Below, in pieces: positions 11,031 through 21,392 of a DNA stretch of 64,000 bases. Under the pieces are notes generated by a model. The model searched no databases and was not told where the DNA came from. It saw only the letters and a list, made by a program, of their open reading frames with translations. Source of the DNA: Pestalotiopsis fici W106-1 (taxonomy: Eukaryota > Ascomycota > Sordariomycetes > Amphisphaeriales > Sporocadaceae); NCBI RefSeq assembly GCF_000516985.1, contig NW_006917101.1, positions 124,001 through 188,000 of the forward strand, read 5' to 3'. Position numbers and translations under genes: made by a program. The stretch's first letter is position 1, and the number at the start of each line of letters is the position of its first letter.

Positions 11031-13554
11031 ATGTCGACCCGCGAGAGTACATTATTGAGTCCGTCGTCGTATTCTGGTTTTGACACGAGCCGATCGATAG
11101 ACGAGTCGGAAAATCATATCATTATCTCACTTGATTACGGTACAACGTACACCGGTACGCATGTTGACACCCTCGTACCAGCCCAACTTATTCCATCTAA
11201 CGATTGACGTCAGGAGCTGCCTGGGCATTGACCGAAGGCCGCCCGCTTACCCTCGCAGATATTCACGTAGTGAACAATTGGCCGCCTGTTGCAGTTGAGC
11301 CCAAGGTTCCCTCGGAATACACCTATTCGCGGCATCAGGAGGGACAGCACTGGGGCAATAATATTGACCGCAATGCCAAGATCCTGCAGAGGACAAAGCT
11401 GGAACTTCCGATCCAACAGAAGCCCCAGGCCATTCGCCTACTTGCGGAAGCAATGAGTGAATTGCCACGGGTCATGAGCAATTCCCACAGGGACGGCGCC
11501 TCGGCCTTGTTCCCGCTGCATCTCATCAAGACTCCAGGCGAAGTCGTTGCGGACTACCTCGAGGAAGTAGCAAAGTATGTTCGGATAGACATTGAGAGTA
11601 TAAAGGGAGAAGGATCTTGGAAGCATTTCCGGATTGATCTGGTCGTGACACACCCAGCGGTATAGTTCGAACACGAGAACACCAAAGCCAATGACCATAC
11701 GCTAACATGAACAGTTAGGAATGGGATGATCGAGCTAGAAATCTCACTTTTAGAGCTAGTCAAAAGGCGTTCGACAGGGAGTTCGAGCATCAACCCCGGA
11801 AGCTGAGACACACATACCTCGTCACAGAACCAGAAGCGTGTGCGCAGTACGCCATCAAAGAGTCGCAAGGTGACAACATCCACGGGCTAAGAATGGTACT
11901 CGGGCCACTTTACATGGATATTGACGGTTCACAACAGCTAATCGAAGGCAATTAGGGCGATTGTTTTATTGTCGTTGATGCAGGTGGCGGTACAGTGGTG
12001 CGTTCCAAACTTTCTGCCTGTTCGCTCGCTAGTCATTCTCTTCCATCTCGTCTGACTATATCTCCTTCAGGACCTGGTTTCCTACTGCGTTGAAACAGTC
12101 GCTCCAGCATTTAGTGCTTCCAAAGTGACGAATGCCACGGGTGCCTCTTGCGGAGCCACACGCATCGAAGACTACTTTCTCGAAAACTTCTTACGTAGTC
12201 GGCTAGATCTTGAAGACTACGACAGGCTTCGCGAAAAACCCGAGATCGGTGGTACTTCATCATATGGTCCTCTGACGAGGGAAGCAAAGAGGATGCTATC
12301 AGACTTTGTAGCAATCAAACACTCCTTTGCAGGTCGCGACGAGACAGCCGACGCCATGGCCGAAGCTGTTCCAATCGTGCTTCGACTCCCCGAGCACGTT
12401 GAGGACCGTGAGAACCGTAGCATGGGAAGGAGGAATGGAGAACTGAGGATCTCTCAGTAAGTGAAACCTCGTCCTGAAAATATGTTTTTAGTCCAAGCTG
12501 CTCATTGAACTATGAAGGGCTGAGATGGAGGAGATGTTTGAGGACCCCGTTGAAAAAACGCTAGAGCTCATAAACGGCCAGCTCTTGCTTCTCCACGGGC
12601 AACATCTGCAACCAAAAGTACGCATTCTTTCCCTGCGCGCTGGAAGGAATTGAGTCTAACCAAACATGCCAGGCCATTTTCCTCTCGGGCGGCTTTTCTC
12701 GCAATGCTTATCTGCAGAAGCAAGTGAATAGATACGCTCACTCTCACAGGAGAATGGACGTGATTTGCGGCCAGGATAGGTCCGTATTGCCTCGAGTTGT
12801 GTTCAATCTTCCATTCATGGATACTGATACTGAGATCTTATTCCAGTTGGTCTGCTGTAGCCAAAGGCGCTGTTCTGATTGGCGGCGGTGATGACTCCCT
12901 GCGTCCACCACCTGTAAATTCTGTCCGAGAACACGTCGGTATTCAGATCGCCCCTTTCTTTGCAGCCTACGATCACGATGAAGATCAACTATACTACGAC
13001 AGCTTCGACCACAGCAAGCGCGCGCGGGACAATATCAAGTGGCTGGTGGCCAAGGGAGATTTGATCCCTGATGATGAACCAATCGTAAAACACGAAATGT
13101 TCGTGAGAAAAGTTGCCCACGATTCGTACCGAAAGCGATCCCTAGTCATAGTGCGCGACCCTGGAATTGGTGTACGTCATCAAAGAAGTAACAGACTTCA
13201 GGAGAAGCGTTGTGAGTATCACTCTCAATTCCAACATCTGGAGAACCGCTGACATGTTTTCTTCTAGACGGGCAAATTGTAGAGAGCCTCGAGTTTGACC
13301 TGAATGACGTGATAGAAGGGAACAAATGTACAAAGAATCAATTGGAAGATCTCAAGAATGAGGGTGTGTACAAGATTGTGAGGAAAACCAAGGAATCTCC
13401 ACAGTATCACCGAATCGAGATGCAGGCTGAAATTCAGATCAATTTCGCATCGGTGCATGTGATCCTAAGCTGTGGCAAGAAGTTTGGTCATGATGGAACC
13501 ATCGAACGTCCCGGGATCGAGCTGCTTAACCAGTCTCTGCCATTTAATGGTTAA
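11031..13554 (+). CDS. Hsp70-like ATPase-domain protein (Hsp12A-type, fungal)
   Basis: Nine exons by manual splicing: 11031-11154, 11214-11659, 11719-11895, 11956-11997, 12071-12456, 12518-12617, 12673-12779, 12847-13211 and 13268-13554. The product is 677 residues. All actin/Hsp70 nucleotide-binding signatures are present: phosphate 1 (SLDYGTTYTG), phosphate 2 (VVDAGGGTVDLVSY) and adenosine (FLSGGFSRNAYL). There is no canonical Hsp70 substrate-binding domain or EEVD-like end, so this is one of the fungal Hsp70-like proteins of unknown client, related to the Hsp12A group. A TAG in the read-through frame at 11953-11955 is removed by the 60 bp intron 11896-11955, whose AGCTAATC serves as branch site, and splicing there restores the family motif. 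The acceptor at 12517 is the least certain junction. Confidence 0.85.
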
Positions 13555-14369
13555 TTGTTTTCATGATTCTCAGTACTAGCATTTGACAAGTACCAGTCCT
13601 GGCAGTACCGAGGGAGACCTACAATAAATTGGCCCCCAAAATAAACATCAATTCTCACGGAAGGCATCCAAACGGTTCAGTTGACAACTATCACTCATAC
13701 AACTACAATGATCTTACCTACCATAGTTGCTTCGATGGGGAGGGTGTCCGGATGGTAAAGGTAAGGGAGTGGCCAGAAAATCCCAAAAATATCCAAGGCT
13801 CATTCAACCTACCGGTTTTCGCCGACATTGTCATTTCCCATACAACCCGGGCGAAGCTGCCAACTCATCACACAGATTTAATTGCGCCCGAGTGCTGTCC
13901 ATGAACCAAAAACAGCCATGTATCTCCAAGTAGAGAGGATATCCAAGGCGGCATTTTTGCACTTTGGGGTAACACTTTTTGCACTTTTCATGCAGGGGGT
14001 GTTAATTACACTTCTCCTGCAGCAGCCTCACCTGCACGATATGAGCAAAACGCCTAGACGCCCATGAGCAGTAGCCTGGCCAAAATGAATGGATATGCTT
14101 ACAGCCTGCAGCTTATGGCAAAGCCTTGCCAGACACAATATTCCACATTTGTACAGAAAAGGCATATTCAGCCTACAGCCAATTAAAGAACCAACCACGA
14201 CACCTGTTATGTGATGTATCAATGTGACAAGGTCCGCGTCTAATTCATGTATGGCGACCGCCGGTGTCCGGCCTCAATAATCTCTACGAATGTTCTTGAG
14301 ACACATGAACTTGTGTGTGCAGGTTCTTTCTACCAGCTTCAAGCACTGTGCTCAAGAACTTTCTTCACC
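13555..14369. other. Intergenic, nothing identified
   Basis: The 3' region of the Hsp70-like gene and the promoter of the next plus-strand gene. A short repeated TTTTTGCACTTT motif occurs near 13957-13990. Open frames here show no recognisable content. Confidence 0.45.
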
Positions 14370-15179
14370 ATGGAGTCCTGGACGAATGAAGAAAACCTCG
14401 TGCTGTCGAGTAATCAATCGCTGTGGGTCCAGCTCATGAACCAGAGCACGTCTGAATGGTCATTGGGACCGTTTCCATCAAACGTCTACGCCATCAACAC
14501 CACGTACGACGCCACCTACGCCGCCCGGTTCCCGAATGGGGCCCTGGTGATTGAGAAGGCAGGTGTCGCAAAGATTGGCGATACCGCCGTCGAGGCCCTC
14601 ATCTTTGGCCTGGTTTCGGCTGCGGCGATTCTCTGGGCATTCTGGTGGTTATGGAAGGAGTTCAAGGACGGCACGTGGAAGTCGCCGCCGCCTAGGGACA
14701 TCGGGAGGTCACAACGGCCCGTTAGACTCGATGAAGGCATAGCCCTGAGCACGACACGTAATGACACAAGAGACAACAATGGCTCGCGACTTCAATTCCC
14801 GACTGCGGAAGAGTTTAAAACGGCACTACTGTCCAAATACTACGAGAGCGGCATATCGGAGCTCGAGGTCCTGGATCAAGTCACCGGCGCCGACGGCAAT
14901 GATCTGGGCCGGGCCTCCGTCACATCCGAGGAGATTGAAACCGTGCAGGAATTGTTGCGCAAACTGTACGGATTTGAATCTGAAATCATCGGACAGAGTC
15001 ATGCGCAACACCCTGACAACTTGCACGACTTGCGAAAGCGGAGCGACGCTGCGCTGGTGGCAATACAGAGGATCGTCGATGGGTGGAAAGCCGGCGCGAA
15101 TGAATGGGACCAGAATGAGTTGGGTCATTTGAGGGACATTGTAAGGGCACTGAACGAAGTAACGCGTCGTGGCGGGTAA
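14370..15179 (+). CDS. Single-pass membrane protein, function unknown
   Basis: A single exon; from the Met at 14370 (MESWTNEENL) the product is 269 residues. The frame extends upstream to 14247, but those 41 residues do not look conserved. The N-terminal part has several N-glycosylation sequons (NQS, NQS, NTT). It is followed by one strong hydrophobic helix (ALIFGLVSAAAILWAFWWLW) and a basic, polar C-terminal part, as expected for a type I or III topology with an extracellular or lumenal N-terminus. No signal peptide is clear. The family is not recognised. It lies downstream of the Hsp70-like gene on the same strand and ends close to the convergent paralog B. Confidence 0.7.
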   Translation: MESWTNEENLVLSSNQSLWVQLMNQSTSEWSLGPFPSNVYAINTTYDATYAARFPNGALVIEKAGVAKIGDTAVEALIFGLVSAAAILWAFWWLWKEFKDGTWKSPPPRDIGRSQRPVRLDEGIALSTTRNDTRDNNGSRLQFPTAEEFKTALLSKYYESGISELEVLDQVTGADGNDLGRASVTSEEIETVQELLRKLYGFESEIIGQSHAQHPDNLHDLRKRSDAALVAIQRIVDGWKAGANEWDQNELGHLRDIVRALNEVTRRGG

Positions 15180-15244
15180 AGGGGAAAAACCGTATAAAAG
15201 GCAGTTCCTTAGCCAGCTGCCGTCATCTCATGCTATACCTAACC

Positions 15245-16697
15245 TTAGTTAGTCGGCCGATTTAGACCTAGGCTGAGTAGCGTCTCGAAGATGATGGGTT
15301 CACGGCTCACACCCATTGCCGCTGCCCAAGACCGTAATGGCTCTGAGAGAAAATCATGGTTAGCAAAAATCGCTTCTCCGTCCTAATTTCATAAAAGGCA
15401 ATGCTTGTCGAGAGATATTGGAACCCCACACTCTGCTCAACTCTGTATTGCTCCAGAGGGTACGTCCCCCTCGTGATATCATTCAGTCAACATGGCCGCG
15501 ATAAATACAACCATGATGCTCAATCACTATGCAGTGACGCGGGAGCCATTTTCTTACTGGTGGCGGTGGGTTGGCTTACCAAGAGCTAGGGGCTGACCCT
15601 CTGCGCCGTCTTCGTCGACGACAACATCGCCAAAGTGCGGTGGCGGAGGGCAGTCAACCTTCGCACTGACCTCAACAAGCTTGGCGATGATCATCTTCAC
15701 CTCCTTCGGGTGATCGAAGTCATATCGGTCGAGGCGGCGTTCGCGCAGAGCCGTTAGGATTCTGTGCACAGCAGGGGGGGGTCCATACTTCACTAGCATC
15801 TTGAGGGGATGTATTTGCCATGGCCTGGATCAAGGCAAGTACATTCTCTAAGTGCCCGGTCGAGACGGCGGACTCAATCGCTGTCGTGTTCTCATTATTG
15901 GACGTATGGGGATTTGCCCCATGCCTTAAAAGCTTCTCAATGATAGCCATTCTATGGTCTTGTTCAAGCACGGCTAAATGGAGTGCTGTGTGACCGTGCC
16001 AATCTTTCTCATTGATGTCGAGAGTGTCTTTCGGGAGCAATAGCCTCTCCATAGTCTTGGCCAGTCCACGGGTTGCAGCTAGATGGAGTGCAGTACAGCT
16101 GTAGAAAAACGTATCGTCTCTCCCAAATCTAGTCCTTGCACCAGCGTCCAGTAGTATGACGGCTGCGTTGTCGTCTGAAAGCTGTACCAACGCCCGATAA
16201 AGTGGCGAAGAACTCCGACCTTGAGCCATACGGTGGACGGAGCCATCCTCGAGTTGGACGTCTTTGACTGGGCCAGGATCTGCGCTGGCACCGTGCTCCA
16301 GCAGCCACTTCAGAAGTCGATGCTCTTCGAAAAGAATTGCAATCTCAATAGGCCGATGCCTTTGATTCTCTTTATAATTGCGCCACCTCTTTGCAAGAGT
16401 TATAATACTGTCGAGATGGTATCCGAGAGTCAAAGTCTTCTCCAGAGTTTCGTATGATGAGGTTTGTATTGCCCAGCTCATGGCATACGATCCGTACTCC
16501 TGGTCCCATTGATAGAGATATGGGGTGAATATTTGGTGAAATTGCCGATTCGTGCATGACAAAGCTGCCAGGTCAGATTCGGCCCATCTTGATTTTTCCC
16601 CAGTCTCGCCCTTTGCATCTAACATGACGGCATTCGATGAGACGAAACCAGCAATGTCATGGAGGAGCTCGACTGGTAATGTGTCCAGACGAGCCAT
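15245..16697 (-). pseudogene. F-box/ankyrin paralog B, frameshifted and truncated
   Basis: Exon 1 is 16697-15580 and exon 2 is 15342-15245, with a 237 bp intron (donor GTAAGC, acceptor TTCTCTCAG). The N-terminus (MARLDTLPVELLH) and ankyrin part (TALHLAATRGLAKTMERLL, IIEKLLRHGANPHTS) match gene A. The frame breaks in a run of eight C on the coding strand (15774-15781). As read, the protein ends at 15720 after 325 residues. The continuation matching A (IIAKLVEV, CPPPP) lies in the next frame and needs a run of seven. Exon 2 is only 98 bases and ends TAA, while A has over 830 bases there. It is therefore either a decaying gene or an intact short paralog with a homopolymer sequencing error. Confidence 0.75.
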
Positions 16698-17768
16698 ATC
16701 TAATGGTGCACAGCCAATGCTGTTAAGGTGATGAGCACAGCAAATGAGAATAAGGCTTCGTTATTAGGAGGCTGGAACATTTGTTTTGCCTGTCACATGG
16801 CAATCTTGTCAAGAGAATTGTGCTTTAGAATGCGACTGTTCGAGTATAGATGAAGTTGAACGCGGTTTCCCGTACCAAGGGAGACGCGAATAATTTATCA
16901 CAAGTTACTTTCGCGTTTGGGCTGAACTTGAAGAAACTTCCAAGAAGGAAAAAGAAAATAGAAAGCAGTTGCTGCCAGGTGGTGGCGATTGAGCGACGAT
17001 TCATGTCAATTGCTTTCTTATTTTGGTTCTGAAACTCCTACATATCTACCTAGGTAGGTAGTTTCGACCCTGGTAGATACGTACTCACTGGGCACAGTCC
17101 ACTAGGAAAACGATCCCAGGAACAAAGAGGAAGAGTGGTGATATTGATGTTGAAGAGAGAAGATCTAGCTACATGCCAGCAATGTTGTTTCTACTCCTCG
17201 TCTAGCACTAGATTCGCGCCTTGCAGCACTGGTAGTATTTGATTGTAGCTTATCTTGATTGTAGCTTTGTGATCAATAATTATACATCATAGTACAATAC
17301 AGTATATATTGATTCTGTTTGCTGAGCTGCGTCAGATACATGCAATCATATGCTTCCAAGGTATATAGACTGTACTTTGTTTTTCATTCTTTACAGATTT
17401 CCATCCGGGGTCATATGCAACTTTATATGATTGATACGACCAGTATCTGAAACAAAGAGTAAAATTAAAGATGATCTTCATCTAGGAAAATAATGTGTGA
17501 ACAAACAGACTTAATCAACCCTTCCGATTGTGTTACCCGAAGGGTGCCACACAACTAGCCACACTGTGGCGTATCAATGATCCTCATTGTCTCGATATTA
17601 CACCCAGATCATCCACTAATATTTGTCGACGGGGCACCTGTAATACGGCTAAGTATTTCGCAGAACCTTGGTTCATAACAGCGATTTGCCCTGGACAGAA
17701 GGGTCTCTGGGCGGCGTTTGTTGTCAGTCAAACTCATTGTTCATGACTAGTAAAGTAAATAGGTTTTG
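16698..17768. other. Intergenic between paralogs B and C
   Basis: About 1.07 kb. The part next to B (16900-16941) carries the block shared with gene A. The rest is visibly AT-rich around 17260-17500 with no coding signal. A CTACCTAGGTAGGTAG palindrome lies at about 17045-17060. Confidence 0.5.
16900..16941 (-). promoter_or_regulatory. Upstream block shared with paralog A
   Basis: A block (TTTCGCGTTTGGGCTGAACT, then AGAAACTTCC) about 205-245 bp upstream of paralog B resembles 2431-2479 upstream of gene A. It supports a duplication that included the promoter. Confidence 0.4.
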
Positions 17769-19154
17769 TCATGAAACACTGCGAACATAACTTGCTCGTA
17801 GTGAGGAATAAGTTTCTAGATTCGGCTTGATAGATTTTTTGCCGCCGGTCCATATGCAGTCAAGTGTAACATGCGGTAGGAGCGGCAAACAAAATCCGGA
17901 TGTAGTGTTAGGTATCGACTTACCAGCTGGGCCCTCGTATACTTCCCGATTAGCTTCCTCATCGGCTTCCTCGTCGGCTTCCTTGTCATCGCCTTCATCG
18001 TCGTCGTCGTCCGATCTCTCATAGGGTGGCGGCGGATTATTAAAGTCGACGCCAATGTGGACGAGCTTGGTAAGGATGGCAGTGATTTCTTCCGTTTCAC
18101 CGTCTCCATGTGGGAACTCGAAATCTTTCATTCGACTGGCTGAAGCCGCGATGAGGTTGCTTAGATAGCAGTAGGACCATGATCGAGGAGCTTTTCTCGG
18201 AGGGAGATAATCTGCTAAGCCTTGCATCAAGGCAAGCACATTCTCTAGGCTACCTTTGTGGATTGCTGCCTCCAGCATTGTGGAGAGATTGAACGGCCGG
18301 ACACCCTTTGAGGTAGGATTTGCTCCATGCTGTAAAAGTGAATTGATCGTGGCCACCCTCGAGTGCGAGCTTGTGACTGCGTAACGGAGTGCTGTCAAAC
18401 TACGATAATCTCGATAATCGATTTCAATAGTGCTGTCCAGGAGCAGCCTCTTCACAACGCGAGACAGTCCATGGAGTGAAGCTAGGTGCAACGCAGTGGT
18501 AAACATATCAACCTCGCGACTGTCGAGGTCTGTCGGGCGAACAAAGTAGACTCTTGCGCCATGATCGATTAGCATAAGGGCCGCTTCTTCATCGTGAGTT
18601 CCGCCTAATACTTGATGAAGTGGTGAATCCAGGGTGTTGCTACCACGAGAACGGGCATCTTCATTGCCGTAAAGGTCGTCCTCAATCCTGCCAGGGTCTG
18701 GATCGGCTCCATGGTCGAGAAGCCATTTGAGAATATCACGATGTCTCCGAGCGACCGCCAGCTCGATCGGTCGGAATACCCAAGAAAGCGGCTGATTCCC
18801 CAGATCCCGCCTTTCCATTGTAATATTTCTGGACTGAATATGTCTGTTGATATCCAAGCCGTAGGACAAGGATTTCTCAAGCGTTTCGAAGGAGCGATGT
18901 TGGACTGCCCAGCCCACGGCATAGGAGGCTCGATGATCTCGGTTCGACTGATAGAGGTATGGGTTGAAGATCTGATGAAAATGCCGACTTGTGCGTGAAA
19001 GTTTCGAGAGATGCCATTCTGCCAATTCATGACCCCGTTCATGCGCCACTTCATCGATCTTTGAGTAGTCACGGGTTTCGGCTACCCAATTCTCGATCAC
19101 GGAGCCAGCAATGAGATGAAGAAGCTCGTTTGGTAGTGTCCCAAGATCAGGCAT
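17769..19154 (-). CDS. F-box/ankyrin paralog C with acidic C-terminal tail
   Basis: The frame is open throughout, giving 461 residues. A 108 bp intron is also possible (donor GTAAGTCG at 17923, acceptor ending 17816, in frame), which would give 425. The donor lies where A and B have theirs, which favours splicing. The N-terminus (MPDLGTLPNELLHLIAG, then LSRTSRHFHQIFNPYLY) is F-box-like, and ankyrin helices follow (ALMLIDHGARVYF, TALHLASLHGLSRVVKRLL). Before the donor there is a tract of Asp and Glu (DDDDDEGDD and repeated EADEEA) encoded by imperfect 12 bp repeats; A and B lack it. The large exon 2 of gene A is absent. It is the most divergent of the three paralogs, and its role is inferred as SCF substrate adaptor. 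Confidence 0.8.
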   Translation of the reverse strand: MPDLGTLPNELLHLIAGSVIENWVAETRDYSKIDEVAHERGHELAEWHLSKLSRTSRHFHQIFNPYLYQSNRDHRASYAVGWAVQHRSFETLEKSLSYGLDINRHIQSRNITMERRDLGNQPLSWVFRPIELAVARRHRDILKWLLDHGADPDPGRIEDDLYGNEDARSRGSNTLDSPLHQVLGGTHDEEAALMLIDHGARVYFVRPTDLDSREVDMFTTALHLASLHGLSRVVKRLLLDSTIEIDYRDYRSLTALRYAVTSSHSRVATINSLLQHGANPTSKGVRPFNLSTMLEAAIHKGSLENVLALMQGLADYLPPRKAPRSWSYCYLSNLIAASASRMKDFEFPHGDGETEEITAILTKLVHIGVDFNNPPPPYERSDDDDDEGDDKEADEEADEEANREVYEGPAGKSIPNTTSGFCLPLLPHVTLDCIWTGGKKSIKPNLETYSSLRASYVRSVS

Positions 19155-19865
19155 TGCGGACGAGATCTAACAGGACATGCGATGTTAGTGTCTCGTAACT
19201 ACCAGGTACCTAGCTGGACCGTGGATCAACACTTACCCACCAAAATATTGAGGGAAATGATTGATTTGGCTATGGTCGTGTTTGGCTCAAGAGAAAGATC
19301 AACACGTATCACTGTTTGACCGAATTGATTGACAAATGCTTGGAAAAATGAAACTCCTCGCAATCACTATTGTTATAGTCCGATTTCTCAAACGTTATAG
19401 CCTAGACTATATCCGCTTGTCTTCACAATAGATGGATCTCAACACGAAGCGTGTAGTGCGATCCCATTTGTTTCCGCGTTGAAGTTGGAGGAATTGTGAG
19501 CTTGCAATTTCTGCCAGGCTTGCCAGTTGTCAAATGGCTGATAACGCTAGATGTTTTCTTTTTCGACTGCTTTACCATTTATCATCATTTCTGATACTTG
19601 ATAATTTCTTTTTCTTTTTTCTTTTTTGTTGCAGCCATAGAACAGCTGATCCTTCATAATGTCAAGCAAGGCGGGGCTACGCATGTACGAGTTAACCTGT
19701 GTTGGGTCGTACACCTTGCGTAAATTTCGGCAAGTCGTCACTTATACATAATTCTTCCTCCTTCATATATAGCTTCTTGAACGTACGAGGAAAAATCAAG
19801 TGTCTCTTCTATCTATCCAAATAAGTAGCCATTCTCTTCTATCTGATGATGCCGCAGACCTAGGT
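19155..19865. other. Intergenic, mostly featureless
   Basis: The promoter of paralog C and the 3' region of the FAD monooxygenase. The sequences TTTGACCGAA (19315-19324) and TTTCTCAAACGTTATA (about 19384-19399) recur in the same order near 63.8 kb. Nothing else stands out apart from T-rich tracts near 19600. Confidence 0.5.
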
Positions 19866-21392
19866 TTATGATTGCGATAACACGGCTTTTGATTTGGTGA
19901 GTACCTGGCCCACGACATGCTGATTCCGGAGCAATATAGCAGCCGCCGCTGTGACCAGTCCCACGGTTGTGATTACTCGGGTGGCGTCAATCCTCTTTGC
20001 CTTTTGTTTCTCTTGTTGTTCGTCATCGTAGAGCCACTCGTGGATCTTCGGTCGTATTTCACAGTCGTTCAATCGTACGCCGGCAGTAATCAGATCGCTG
20101 TGAAAATTGACAAACTGTGACAGAGTGAATAGTGGGACAATGTACTTGAACATGAACCGCCTGGTGGGAGTCTCCCAAGCAGAATTTCGCATGGCCTCCT
20201 GGCATTTGTCAACCATGTCAACCAGTCGACCAACTCTCTGTTGTTCAACAGCAGTGAAAGCCGAGGACAATGTTGTAATGGACCAGGCATCCGGGCGACT
20301 TGATGGCTGTGTCTTCAAGGTTGACTGTAAAGCATTGACAAGGGACGCGCAAGATTCGATACAACTATTTCCACCCTGTCCAACGAGTGGGTTGAACTTG
20401 TGAGCAGCATCGCCAAGGACGATCAACCGGCCAAAGTGCCAACGGCGGAGCACAAAGTGAGGCAGTGCCGTCACGACGCTATACTCCAAGGTCTCGGAGA
20501 CTTGTTGGAAGCGGAGGCCCGAGTCAGACATGATGGTGTTTGCTGCGCGGTTGAGCTGGCGCTGCTTCTCCTCGTCGTCAAAGCGCGGAATGGCATCAAT
20601 GGGACAAGAGCGCATCTCCTCAGGAAGCTGCCAGAACCAGAAGGTGAATAGTTCCTTCTTGGGTCCGACCATGACGCCAGCCGTGGTTCCTTCTGTTGAG
20701 GCTCCGACAACCTCTCCCTGCTTGACGTCTGGCTGTGGCTTCGCAGTACCGAAAATGCACGCATGCTCGCACCGAATGTTCTCCCTGTCGCATTTTGGTA
20801 TCGCTGCTGGATCGCTTTCGTCCGCATTGCGCCACATTTCCTTGCGGACCGCGCTGTGTACGCCATCTGCGCCGACCACAATCTGAGCCTCAAACACGGA
20901 TCCATCTCTTGTGTGAATTGTGGCCTTATCGTCATCAGAGTCTATCCTCACCACCTTCTTGTTCACCAATATCCGATCCTTCTCAGCAACGTGACGGTAA
21001 AGAACACGAAGCAGCTCGTAGCGTTCCATGAACATGTTGACATATCCATGGCGTGCTTTGAGAACTGGTCCATATTTTCGTGTCATGAGCCTAGCCCCCG
21101 TCTTTCCATCGCGTACGATACTTCGGTCGACTGGCTGTGCTACAGCACAGATGTCCTCATACACGCCGAGTTGATCCAGGACTCTCAAACCATTTGGCCA
21201 CAATCCGATGCTGGCTCCGACATTTGGTGTTACGCTGCCGTAAGCTTCGAGAAGAACATAGTCGACATTTTGACGCTGGAGCATGAGGGCAAGGGCAAGG
21301 CCTGTAATTCCACCACCGACGATTACGACGGAGTGGCGTGAAGGATTTGAAGTCATTTTTGATACGAGGGAGAATGATTGATTTGATGTCAT
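19866..21392 (-). CDS. FAD-dependent monooxygenase, PaxM/salicylate-hydroxylase type
   Basis: An intronless gene of 508 residues. The dinucleotide-binding motif VIVGGGITGLALAL lies at about residues 23-36, and a second Met at residue 13 (21356) is an alternative start. The second FAD motif, VLGDAAHKFNPLVGQG, is present in the C-terminal half. A hydrophobic helix near the C-terminus (TTVGLVTAAAAILL) suggests membrane association, as in fungal class A flavoprotein epoxidases such as PaxM that act on prenylated indole or meroterpenoid substrates. No prenyltransferase, cyclase or PKS lies in this window, so a pathway cannot be assigned. The closest neighbour on the same strand is a cupin gene 755 bp upstream. 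Confidence 0.9.
   Translation of the reverse strand: MTSNQSFSLVSKMTSNPSRHSVVIVGGGITGLALALMLQRQNVDYVLLEAYGSVTPNVGASIGLWPNGLRVLDQLGVYEDICAVAQPVDRSIVRDGKTGARLMTRKYGPVLKARHGYVNMFMERYELLRVLYRHVAEKDRILVNKKVVRIDSDDDKATIHTRDGSVFEAQIVVGADGVHSAVRKEMWRNADESDPAAIPKCDRENIRCEHACIFGTAKPQPDVKQGEVVGASTEGTTAGVMVGPKKELFTFWFWQLPEEMRSCPIDAIPRFDDEEKQRQLNRAANTIMSDSGLRFQQVSETLEYSVVTALPHFVLRRWHFGRLIVLGDAAHKFNPLVGQGGNSCIESCASLVNALQSTLKTQPSSRPDAWSITTLSSAFTAVEQQRVGRLVDMVDKCQEAMRNSAWETPTRRFMFKYIVPLFTLSQFVNFHSDLITAGVRLNDCEIRPKIHEWLYDDEQQEKQKAKRIDATRVITTVGLVTAAAAILLRNQHVVGQVLTKSKAVLSQS

Noticed and set aside
11953..11955. In-frame TAG in the Hsp70-like gene, apparently a nonsense mutation
   Set aside because: It is the acceptor of a 60 bp intron with a good branch site. 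Splicing restores the phosphate-2 motif, so the gene is intact.
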